Below are positions 23,370-31,160 of a stretch of 64,000 nucleotides of DNA, piece after piece. The notes under the pieces are model-generated. The model saw nothing but the letters and a program-made list of their open reading frames with translations. It was not told the DNA's origin and searched no databases. How positions within the stretch are numbered: the first letter of the stretch is position 1; the number at the start of each line of letters is the position of its first letter. Source of the DNA: Imperialibacter sp965651695 (GTDB lineage: Bacteria > Bacteroidota > Bacteroidia > Cytophagales > Cyclobacteriaceae); the NCBI GenBank assembly GCA_965651695.1, contig CBFGTI010000003.1, positions 1-64,000 on the forward strand, written 5' to 3'. The position numbers and the translations under genes are program-made.

Positions 23370-26078
23370 TTAAAACTCTTCTGTTCCGGTAAGTTTTCTC
23401 CGGATTGTTTTTTCCAGATACACAATGGAAAAAAGCCCAGTGCCGGCCGCCAGGATGCGTAGCCAGGAATGGAGACCGATAGGCGCGGAATGGAAAAGAA
23501 CGTTCATAAATGGGGCATGAATGAACGCAAGCTGAAGCGCCAACATAGCAAATACACCGTAATAAACCCATTTGTTAGAAAACCATCCAATCTCACTTAC
23601 CGGCCTCCGCAACGAACGGCAGTTGAAAAGGTAAAAGCTTTCCAAAACAATAAAAACCGTGGTAGCCACCGTTTGGGCTTCTGCCAGGCCAGCTCCCAGA
23701 GATAATTCATGCCGGAACAAAATAAAGGCAGTTAGCATGATTAAAGTACCTACCAGAAACGTCCGCATGATTAAAGAGAAGGTAAGTATGGGCTTGCCGG
23801 ATGGTATCGGGGGCCTGTCCATAATGCCCGGCTCTTTGGGTTCGAAGGCCAGCATCAGGCCCAGAAGCACGGAGGTTGTCATGTTGATCCATAACATTTG
23901 CACCGGGGCCAGAGGGAGTTGAGTGGCAAACGCCACACTGGCGAGTATTACCAATCCCTCCCCCAGGTTGGTAGGAAGTGTCCAAACAATAAATTTGGTG
24001 AGATTGTCCCATACTCCCCGGCCTTCCTCTACCGCCGCTTCGATAGATGCAAAATTGTCGTCGGTAAGGACCATATCCGCAGCGTCTTTGGCCACTTCCG
24101 TTCCGCTAATTCCCATTGCGATACCGATATTGGCTTGTTGCAGGGCAGGGGCATCATTTACACCGTCTCCTGTCATAGCCACAATATTGTCAGTAGCCTG
24201 CAAGGCTTTTACCAGCCTGAGTTTCTGATCAGGGCTGACCCGCGCAAAAACCGAAACCTCTTCCGCAACCGCCAGCAGTTCGTCATCCGATAGCTTCTGC
24301 AATTCCAGTCCGGTCAGGGCCTTTAGCTTGCCATTTACCGTTTTTCCATTGATGCCCAGTTGTGCGGCTATGGTAGTTGCGGTAAGGGCATGGTCACCCG
24401 TGATCATTTTTACATGTATACCCGCCCGTTGGCACAAAGCCACCGCATCAATAGCTTCCCTTCTCGGTGGGTCTATCATGCCCTGAAGCCCGATGAAGAT
24501 CATGCCTTCGGCTACATCATTGTGATTCACATAGGTTTTGGAGGAATCAATTTTCTTAAAAGCAAAAGCCAATACCCGTAGCCCTTCTGCGGCCAGTTGC
24601 TCGGCACGTGACTGGATAAAAGCTTTATCAACAGGTATGCTCTCTCCGGCTTTGGTCATCATATAATCAGACGACCGAAGCAAAGCCTCCACGGAGCCCT
24701 TTAAGAACACGATATTCTCTTCATGCCGGTGCAGGCTGGCCATGTACTGGTACTCCGACTGAAAGGGGATCTCGTCTAACCGGGGATAATACTGATCGAT
24801 ATAATGATCTTTGATGCCGGCTTTTTCAGCAGCACTTATTAGCGCCGCTTCCGTAGGATCTCCCTCGGCTATCCACCGGCCATTCTCTTCCACGATCCGG
24901 CTATTGTTGCATAACACGCCCCCTCGCAACAAGTAGTGAACAGCCGGCTTTTCTGTCAATACCACTTCCTCTCCTTTATATAATACTTTGCCTTCTGGCT
25001 TGTAGCCTAAACCTGTTACATCAAAAACTTCTCCTCCGGCCAGGATCTTTCGAACAGTCATCTGGTTTTCAGTGAGCGTGCCCGTTTTGTCCGAGCAGAT
25101 CACGTTGGTGCTTCCAAGGGTTTCCACGGCCACGAGCTTACGGATAATCGCTCGTCTTCTGGCCATTTGGGCTACACCAATGGCTAACATGATTGTAACT
25201 GCAGCAGGGAGACCTTCGGGTATTGCCCCAACCATCAGTGCCACCGCTATCATGAAGGCGTTTGCCAGGCCTTCGCCCCTTAAGTATGAAACTATCAGGA
25301 TCAGCGTAGAAAGCCCCAGGATCACCCAAAGAAGGGAATGACTAAAATTTTTGATTTTTAAGGTTAAAGGGGTGTCAAGTTCTTCTGCTTTAGCTATAGA
25401 CTGGTTGATCTTTCCCACCTCGGTCCGGTCACCGGTATCTACCACAATGCCTTTTCCAGTACCATAGGTAACCATAGTGGTCGCAAAGCCCATGTTCTGC
25501 CGGTCGCCGATAATGGCATCCGAATCCACCAGATCCGTGCTTTTTTCAGTAGCCAACGACTCGCCGGTAAGCGCAGATTCGTCTACCTGAAAATCTCTGA
25601 CGGATACCAACCGCAGATCGGCCGGTATTTTATCCCCCGGTTGCACAATAACAACATCCCCCGGAACCAGGTAAACACTGTTCACCACGGCCTGCTTTCC
25701 ATTGCGGATAACCGTGGCAGTGGTACTCATCGTCTTCGAAAGCGCATCAATAGCCTTCAGCGCTTTGGTTTCCTGTATATATCCAATGATGGAATTGATA
25801 AGCACAACAGCAAATATCACCGCGGCATCGGGGTACTCTCTCAGCAGCAACGTGACGATTGTGGAGCCAAGAAGGACGTAAATCAGAGGCTGATGAAACT
25901 GTAGGAGAAAACGTAGCAAACTGCTCTGCCGCTTTTTCGGGGTGATACGGTTTTCCCCATAGCGCTGTAACCGCCCATCGGCTTCCTCATTCGACAGACC
26001 TTTATGAACGCAGGTTTCTAAGGCTATTGCCACCTGTTCGGGTGTGAGTATATGCCATTTGGCCTGCATGTTATTCAT
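23370..26078 (-). CDS. P2-type cation-transporting ATPase (first of two)
   Basis: A 902-residue P-type ATPase with all core motifs: TGES in the actuator domain, PEGLP in M4, the phosphorylation site DKTGTLTEN and TGDGVNDAPAL in the hinge. There are ten membrane helices and an N-terminal cation ATPase domain (HILTPEQVAIALETCVHKGLS). The M5 Glu is kept (NLGEGL), but M6 reads NMTTSV where Ca2+ pumps have NxxTD. This leaves transport of Ca2+ doubtful and monovalent cations or Mg2+ possible. It lies between two direct repeats. The right repeat places a two-box promoter about 340 bp upstream on its coding strand, with a truncated 38-codon frame and a palindrome remnant between. Confidence 0.93.
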   Translation of the reverse strand: MNNMQAKWHILTPEQVAIALETCVHKGLSNEEADGRLQRYGENRITPKKRQSSLLRFLLQFHQPLIYVLLGSTIVTLLLREYPDAAVIFAVVLINSIIGYIQETKALKAIDALSKTMSTTATVIRNGKQAVVNSVYLVPGDVVIVQPGDKIPADLRLVSVRDFQVDESALTGESLATEKSTDLVDSDAIIGDRQNMGFATTMVTYGTGKGIVVDTGDRTEVGKINQSIAKAEELDTPLTLKIKNFSHSLLWVILGLSTLILIVSYLRGEGLANAFMIAVALMVGAIPEGLPAAVTIMLAIGVAQMARRRAIIRKLVAVETLGSTNVICSDKTGTLTENQMTVRKILAGGEVFDVTGLGYKPEGKVLYKGEEVVLTEKPAVHYLLRGGVLCNNSRIVEENGRWIAEGDPTEAALISAAEKAGIKDHYIDQYYPRLDEIPFQSEYQYMASLHRHEENIVFLKGSVEALLRSSDYMMTKAGESIPVDKAFIQSRAEQLAAEGLRVLAFAFKKIDSSKTYVNHNDVAEGMIFIGLQGMIDPPRREAIDAVALCQRAGIHVKMITGDHALTATTIAAQLGINGKTVNGKLKALTGLELQKLSDDELLAVAEEVSVFARVSPDQKLRLVKALQATDNIVAMTGDGVNDAPALQQANIGIAMGISGTEVAKDAADMVLTDDNFASIEAAVEEGRGVWDNLTKFIVWTLPTNLGEGLVILASVAFATQLPLAPVQMLWINMTTSVLLGLMLAFEPKEPGIMDRPPIPSGKPILTFSLIMRTFLVGTLIMLTAFILFRHELSLGAGLAEAQTVATTVFIVLESFYLFNCRSLRRPVSEIGWFSNKWVYYGVFAMLALQLAFIHAPFMNVLFHSAPIGLHSWLRILAAGTGLFSIVYLEKTIRRKLTGTEEF

Positions 26079-26150
26079 AATTATTAAAATGCTATTTTAT
26101 GCTTGCGTGCCACCAAGGTCGGTATACGTCTTTGCCTTGCGCCAATACCC

Positions 26151-26222
26151 CAATGCTCCTGTGCGCAACTCCGCCCTGGTTGGTCTTGTCACCAGCGAGC
26201 AGACCTTAAGTTAAGAGCATTG
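26151..26222. repeat. Degenerate copy of the nested palindrome
   Basis: CAATGCTC at 26151-26158 and TTAAGTTAAGAGCATTG at 26206-26222 match the inner arms of the element at 20986-21106. Between them is a weak stem, CTGGT...ACCAG. The element truncates the duplicated small Pro-rich frame at its right side. Confidence 0.6.
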
Positions 26223-26322
26223 CCAGGTAAGTGGATGGTTCTTTCAGCGGAACGATCTCAGGTATTTTACCAGGCGATGGTATGGGGGTTTCATCAGGCC
26301 GTTTTGGCTTTTGGTTCCTCAT
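26206..26322 (-). pseudogene. Truncated duplicate of the small proline-rich gene
   Basis: The start codon at 26322 and the first 32 codons match the gene at 22900-23142 (three amino-acid differences, all in codons 2-8). The frame then runs into the palindromic repeat and stops after 38 codons. It may now serve only as a leader for the P-type ATPase gene at 26078. Confidence 0.7.
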
Positions 26323-26481
26323 AGTTCAGCTATTAAAGCTCCTGTGTAAATGTGGCGGCTGCACCTCTCGCTTCCTGGTGTGCATCTATTTTGCATGTGC
26401 CACCTTTCAAAGCCAAGCTACAACAAATGAAAAGTGTGAATGATGACTGCTATTTGCTGCTGAAATGATCTTGGTCATACC
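26226..26481. repeat. Long direct repeat, right copy
   Basis: The 256-bp partner of 23046-23304. It begins at the same GGTAAGTGGA and ends at the same TTGGTCATAC. Its left border abuts the degenerate palindrome. Confidence 0.9.
26413..26477 (-). promoter_or_regulatory. Duplicated two-box promoter, reading toward the P-type ATPase
   Basis: Minus strand: distal box TGACCAAGATCAT is intact (26477-26465). The proximal box is AAA-TAGCAG-TCAT, with its right half intact, and TAGCTTGG starts at 26420 with the same 22-bp spacing. It faces the truncated small frame and the ATPase gene. Confidence 0.5.
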
Positions 26482-26513
26482 TTAAGGCTTGGAATTGCTC
26501 CAAAGGCACAGGA

Positions 26514-26579
26514 TGAGCAATCTCCTCTTTTTGGTTGACTGCGGTCATACTCTGGGGGTTGAATAAGGCTTTACTTCAA
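26514..26579 (+). promoter_or_regulatory. Two-box Crp-type promoter for the GH13 gene
   Basis: Distal box TGA-GCAATC-TCC at 26514 has one mismatch. Proximal box TGACTGCGGTCAT at 26536-26548 is perfect, 22 bp on. The -7 candidate TACTTCAA at 26572, after 23 bp, is weak. The gene starts at 26656. Confidence 0.5.
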
Positions 26580-26655
26580 ATATTCTTCGGGGGCAGCGTC
26601 GGGTGCTGCAACAAAAGGAGCCCTGCGATTGCTGAAGTATTAAAAGAAACTAAAT

Positions 26656-28359
26656 TTGACAAGCTTGATCACATCAGTTAAAGAAATCGATCTCTCGCCA
26701 AAGCCGGGAAAAACTTACTGGCCAAATAGCCACAGGGAGTGGCGGGAGGAATTTATTTACTTTCTGCTGGTCGACCGCTTTCACGACAACCACCAGCGGG
26801 TTTCCGTAGAACTGCCCGGCAAGCGGAGCGGTTATGGAAGCACGCAGCAGCTGCCCAATTTTTGTGGTGGCACCATCAATGGCATCACCCAGCACCTTAG
26901 CTACATACGTGACCTCGGGTGCACAGCCATATGGCTTAGTCCGCTGTTCGAAAACAACCCTGCTGCCTACCACGGCTATGCTATTCAAAATTACCTGGAA
27001 GTGGACAAGCGGTTTGGCACCAAAGAGGAACTGGCAGCCCTGGTCGACTCTGCCCACGCCATGGACATGCGGGTGTTTCTCGATATTGTGCTGCATCATA
27101 GTGGCGACAACTGGTATTACGAGCAAGACCACAATCCGCCTTATGCTGGTGGTGTTGCCTACCCGTTCGGCGGCTGGAGATACCCCGACAGGCCGATTCC
27201 CGTTGAGCTCCGCGATCCGGAGTTGTACTGGAAGAGAGGCCGCATTACCAACTACGATGCGTACCCCGAAACCAGAGAAGGCGACTTTTACGGGCTGAAA
27301 AGCTTCAAAAATGATGAATCGCCGGAGGCCCTGTACGTGCAGGATGTGCTCACCAAAATTCATTGCTACTGGCTAAGGGAAACAGACGTCGATGGTTTTC
27401 GCCTCGATGCGGTAAAGCACATGGGAGAGAAAAATATCAGCCTGTTTTGTTCGCTGATGCGGGAATACGCCTACAAGTTGGGCAAGAAAAACTTCTTCCT
27501 TTTTGGCGAGCTGGTGGGCTCAGAAGAGCTATACAACAAATATATCGGACCCAAAACGCCTCTTCAGGTAGAAGATAAGGCAATTTATTACGGACTCAAT
27601 TCCGTTCTCGATTTTCCGCTTTATCATGTGCTTTCCGATGTGATAAAAGGCATTGCTACCCCCGAAAAACTCATCAACCGGTACGAGTCGCTCAGGCGAA
27701 GCGCCATGTCGCGGGGAGAATTCGGTGAGTTTCTCGTCACCTTCATCGACAACCACGACCAGGTGGGGCAGGAAATAAAGCATAGGTTCGGAAAAGACGC
27801 TACCGAGTGCCAGATTATAGCAGGGGTGGGCTTTTTGCTTTGCGCTCTGGGCACACCCTGTATTTACTACGGCACCGAACAGGGCTTTGATGGCGCAGGC
27901 CACGACGACTGGGCCGTGCGGGAGGCTATGTTTAACCCCGACGACCACACCACCAATACCCTCGACAAAAGGAACCGGATTTATCAGGAAATTGCCAAAA
28001 TCGCCAACCTTCGCAAGGCAAGTGCTGTTCTCAAGTTTGGCCGGATGTATATCAGGAAGCTCTCGAACGACGGAAAGGACTTTCACTTGCCCGTCTATGA
28101 AGATTGCCTGCTCGCATTTAGCCGAATGCTGTACGACGAAGAATTTGTAGTTGCTTACAACGACTCTCTTACCAGCGAAACAGAAGAGTACATTACCGTA
28201 GATCGCTTTTATAACCAGCCGGGCAGTTGCTTTTATTTCCGCTATGGCGATGAAGGAGAAGTGCACGTAATGAAAAACGAGGAGGACCATCACCGGCATT
28301 TTATAAAGCTGAAGCTAAAGCCCGCTCAGTTCGTTATTTTAAGCAACCGTCGCCCCTGA
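26656..28359 (+). CDS. GH13 alpha-amylase family glycoside hydrolase
   Basis: A 567-residue enzyme with a complete GH13 catalytic barrel. The nucleophile Asp is in DGFRLDAVKHM, the acid/base Glu in FLFGELVGSEE, and the transition-state stabiliser in FIDNHDQVGQ; the early motif is FLDIVLHHSGDN. No signal peptide is present, so it acts in the cytoplasm, probably on glycogen-like alpha-glucan or trehalose-type substrates. No ATG is available near the N-terminus. TTG at 26656 (MTSLITSVKEIDLS) gives the expected start, with TTG at 26665 as an alternative. It precedes a GT4 and a GH57 gene, so the set likely builds or trims a storage alpha-glucan. Confidence 0.9.
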   Translation: MTSLITSVKEIDLSPKPGKTYWPNSHREWREEFIYFLLVDRFHDNHQRVSVELPGKRSGYGSTQQLPNFCGGTINGITQHLSYIRDLGCTAIWLSPLFENNPAAYHGYAIQNYLEVDKRFGTKEELAALVDSAHAMDMRVFLDIVLHHSGDNWYYEQDHNPPYAGGVAYPFGGWRYPDRPIPVELRDPELYWKRGRITNYDAYPETREGDFYGLKSFKNDESPEALYVQDVLTKIHCYWLRETDVDGFRLDAVKHMGEKNISLFCSLMREYAYKLGKKNFFLFGELVGSEELYNKYIGPKTPLQVEDKAIYYGLNSVLDFPLYHVLSDVIKGIATPEKLINRYESLRRSAMSRGEFGEFLVTFIDNHDQVGQEIKHRFGKDATECQIIAGVGFLLCALGTPCIYYGTEQGFDGAGHDDWAVREAMFNPDDHTTNTLDKRNRIYQEIAKIANLRKASAVLKFGRMYIRKLSNDGKDFHLPVYEDCLLAFSRMLYDEEFVVAYNDSLTSETEEYITVDRFYNQPGSCFYFRYGDEGEVHVMKNEEDHHRHFIKLKLKPAQFVILSNRRP

Positions 28360-28391
28360 AGCTGGTCTGTGCACCCCTGCGGCCGATAGAA

Positions 28392-28435
28392 TGATGAAGA
28401 TCATCGGGAGCCTCTAACCGTCATCATTATTTCGC
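28392..28435 (+). promoter_or_regulatory. Crp-type boxes upstream of the GT4-GH57 operon
   Basis: Perfect box TGATGAAGATCAT at 28392-28404. A second box TAA-CCGTCA-TCAT, with one mismatch, starts at 28415, 23 bp on. The -7 position is less clear here: TATTTCGC at 28428 lies 23 bp after the first box. The gene starts at 28517. Confidence 0.45.
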
Positions 28436-28516
28436 TGCATCTCATTAGAGAACTTGCAAGGCGGCCTGGCAGTATCGATTGTTCTTTTCATTTTACACGT
28501 GGTTTACCCTGCAACT

Positions 28517-29818
28517 ATGCGAGTACTAATGTTTGGTTGGGAATTTCCTCCACATATTTCCGGCGGCCTCGGAACCGCCTGCTATGGACTTACCCGCGCC
28601 ATGATCCAGGAAAATCTGGAGGTTCTTTTTGTGGTGCCCAAGGCATTCGGAGGAGAAGCAATCGACCTAATTAGCGCCACCGATGTATTAATTCCCGACT
28701 CCGAAAACCTGCCCGATCCAACATCCGAAGAAGAGTTGGCAGCAAGCGAGTTAAAGGTAATAGCTGTGCCGGCAAACCTCATGCCCTACGTGAATCCCGG
28801 CCTGCACTACCGGGGGCTGGAGCAATGGAACTATCCTGCTTACGGCTATAGCCCGGCCATACGGAGGAAGGAAGGCGGGTGGAAAGTGCAACTCTCGGGC
28901 ACTTACGGCCCCAATTTGCTCGACGAGGTGCAGCGCTATGCAACAGTGGCGGGAGCAATTGCCAGGCAACACCGCTTCAACGTAATACATGCCCACGACT
29001 GGCTTACCTACCCCGCAGGCATAGCGGCTAAAAAGGCAAGCGGGAGGCCGCTGGTGGTGCATGTGCATGCTACGGAGTTCGACAGAAAGGGGGACCATGT
29101 TGACCAGCGGGTATACGATATTGAAAGAGCAGGCATGGAGCAAGCCGATAAAGTGGTGGCAGTAAGTGAGTGGACGAGCAACATTGTGGTATCGAGGTAT
29201 GGCATACCGCGCAGCAAAGTGAGTGTTGTGCACAATGGAGTGGCGATGGAAAAAAAGCCACCCCTCAAGCAACTGCCCGGAATTGGGCGCCCGGTGGTTA
29301 CTTTCCTCGGTCGTGTTACGCGGCAGAAGGGGCCCGCATACTTTGTCGACGCCGCCGTGGCAGTATTGAAAAAATTCCCCAACGCCCGTTTTGTGCTGGC
29401 AGGATCGGGAGACATGCTGCCCGCCATGCTGGAGCGGGTGGCAAAGTTCAGGCGCTCTGCAAATTTTTATTTCACCGGGTTTTTAAATGAGCAGGAGGTT
29501 GAAAGCGTATGGAGGGTAACCGACCTGTATGTGATGCCCTCGGTTTCCGAACCGTTTGGTATTTCTCCGCTTGAAGCTATCCGGGCCGGAGTGCCCGCCA
29601 TTGTGTCGAAGCAGTCGGGCGTAGGAGAAGTAATGCCTCACGTTATCTGTACCGACTTCTGGGACGTGGAAGCGCTTACCAACGCTATTTGCAACGTACT
29701 GCACTACAAGAGCCTTTCCGAAACATTGAAAAAAGAAGGAAGTGAAGAAATAAAGCAGGTAAACTGGAACACTGCCGCAAGAAAACTTAAGCATATATAC
29801 CATGCCGTTACGCAATGA
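28517..29818 (+). CDS. GT4-family glycosyltransferase (glycogen-synthase-like)
   Basis: A 433-residue GT-B enzyme starting at the ATG of MRVLMFGWEFPPHISGGLG, the typical N-terminal glycosyl-acceptor loop. An upstream TTG frame adds 21 non-conserved residues. Other landmarks are HAHDWLTYPAG, VVHNGV, FLGRVTRQKGP and the E-x7-E donor motif EPFGISPLEAIRAGVPAIVS. It most likely uses a nucleotide sugar to extend an alpha-glucan in the cytoplasm. The stop overlaps the GH57 gene by 17 bp, so the two are co-translated. This GT4-GH57 pairing is common in Bacteroidota and archaea and points to glycogen-type storage. Confidence 0.9.
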   Translation: MRVLMFGWEFPPHISGGLGTACYGLTRAMIQENLEVLFVVPKAFGGEAIDLISATDVLIPDSENLPDPTSEEELAASELKVIAVPANLMPYVNPGLHYRGLEQWNYPAYGYSPAIRRKEGGWKVQLSGTYGPNLLDEVQRYATVAGAIARQHRFNVIHAHDWLTYPAGIAAKKASGRPLVVHVHATEFDRKGDHVDQRVYDIERAGMEQADKVVAVSEWTSNIVVSRYGIPRSKVSVVHNGVAMEKKPPLKQLPGIGRPVVTFLGRVTRQKGPAYFVDAAVAVLKKFPNARFVLAGSGDMLPAMLERVAKFRRSANFYFTGFLNEQEVESVWRVTDLYVMPSVSEPFGISPLEAIRAGVPAIVSKQSGVGEVMPHVICTDFWDVEALTNAICNVLHYKSLSETLKKEGSEEIKQVNWNTAARKLKHIYHAVTQ

Positions 29819-31112
29819 AAACCCCCGTGCCGTCAGCTTTTATTTTCAGGTGCACCAGCCTCGCAGGCTCCGGCCATTTCGTTTTTTCGATATAGGCAAC
29901 GGGGTGCCCTGGTTCGATGACGAGCTGAACCGCCAGCTGATCAGGCGGATCGCGACCAATTGTTATTTGCCGGCAAACAGGCTTTTGCTGCAGCTGATTA
30001 AAAAGCACCCGGCGATACGGGTAACTTTTTCAGTATCAGGAACTGCCCTTGAGCAGCTTGAGGCCTTCGCTCCGGAGGTAATTGAAAGTTTTCGCCAGCT
30101 TGCCGCCACCGGCTCGGTCGAATTTCTCGGCGAAACCTATTTTCATTCCCTTACCTCAGTGATCGACAAGGCCGAGTTTCAGTACCAGGTAAAAAGGCAC
30201 CTGCTTAAGATGGAGAGCCTGCTTGGCGTGCGCCCCGGGGTTTTTAGAAATACCGAACTCATTTATTCCGACGACATCGGCGCTGCCGTACACAGCCTGG
30301 GCTTTAAGGGCATTTTGCTTGATGGAAGTGCCAGGGCTGCCGCCGGCAGAAGTGTTCATGAGCTTTACCGGCATCCGGATAGCAGCAACCTCAGGCTTTT
30401 GCTTCGTAATTACTCCCTTAGCGACGACATAGCCCTGCGATTCAACATGCCGCAGTGGAACGAATGGCCACTTACGCCCGACAAATTTTTGCGGTGGGTT
30501 GAGGCCGTTCCGGGTGCTATAGTAAACCTCGGCATGGACTACGAAACTTTTGGTGAACACCAGCGGGCGTCCACCGGCATATTCGATTTCTTGCGGGTGG
30601 TGCTTGTGCGAATGGCAAAAAGCAAAAGGCTGATACTGCTTACCCCAACAGACGCCATAAATACCCTCGAAGCCTCTCAGAGTCTTTCTGTTCCGGATTA
30701 TACATCGTGGACCGACAACGAGCGGGATCTTTCTGCCTGGCTTGGCAACGATATGCAGAAGGATGCCTTTCAAACACTGTATGCCTTAAAACATGCATCG
30801 GCTGGAAGTCCGGCTGGAAGCCCGGCTGGAAGCTCCGGGGAAATTTCGGGTGAAACTTCAGGCGCAAACCTTAGAAGGGCATGGCGTTATCTTCAAACCA
30901 GCGATCATTTTTACTACATGTCCACCAAAAAGTATAGCGACGAAAGCCTGATGCCCAGGTCCAGTCCGTTTGCTTCGCCATACGAAGCTTTTATGAACTA
31001 CATGAATGTGCTGAGCGACCTTAAGCTGGAAATTGAGAAAGAACAGCGACGGCGCGAGATGGCAAAAGTGAATCGGGTGCCGGCCCGGGAAATGGAAATA
31101 CACGAAGTATAG
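29802..31112 (+). CDS. GH57 family alpha-glucan enzyme
   Basis: A 436-residue GH57 protein. The first motif is FQVHQPRR, the nucleophile Glu152 lies in FRNTELIY, and the proton donor Asp246 in MDYETFGEH. GH57 members are alpha-amylases, glucanotransferases or branching enzymes; the subtype is not decided here. Near residues 334-345 the protein contains AGSPAGSPAGSSGEISGETSG, encoded by three units of a 12-bp repeat also found in intergenic DNA. This lies between the catalytic barrel and the C-terminal helical part, where an insertion is tolerated. It overlaps the GT4 gene by 17 bp. Confidence 0.9.
   Translation: MPLRNENPRAVSFYFQVHQPRRLRPFRFFDIGNGVPWFDDELNRQLIRRIATNCYLPANRLLLQLIKKHPAIRVTFSVSGTALEQLEAFAPEVIESFRQLAATGSVEFLGETYFHSLTSVIDKAEFQYQVKRHLLKMESLLGVRPGVFRNTELIYSDDIGAAVHSLGFKGILLDGSARAAAGRSVHELYRHPDSSNLRLLLRNYSLSDDIALRFNMPQWNEWPLTPDKFLRWVEAVPGAIVNLGMDYETFGEHQRASTGIFDFLRVVLVRMAKSKRLILLTPTDAINTLEASQSLSVPDYTSWTDNERDLSAWLGNDMQKDAFQTLYALKHASAGSPAGSPAGSSGEISGETSGANLRRAWRYLQTSDHFYYMSTKKYSDESLMPRSSPFASPYEAFMNYMNVLSDLKLEIEKEQRRREMAKVNRVPAREMEIHEV
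30800..30836. repeat. 12-bp repeat GGCTGGAAGYCC inside the GH57 gene (three units)
   Basis: The units at 30800-30811, 30812-30823 and a partial third encode repeating Ala-Gly-Ser-Pro. The unit matches the intergenic repeats at 5427 and 9836. Confidence 0.75.
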
Positions 31113-31160
31113 TTTAAGTCTGCAGCCAGTGCGGTAGTGCGATTGTTGCGCCACCTTGCA

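Noticed and set aside
23370..26078. A composite transposon bounded by the direct repeats
   Set aside because: The repeats contain no transposase or terminal inverted repeats and are explained by duplication of a promoter-gene segment.
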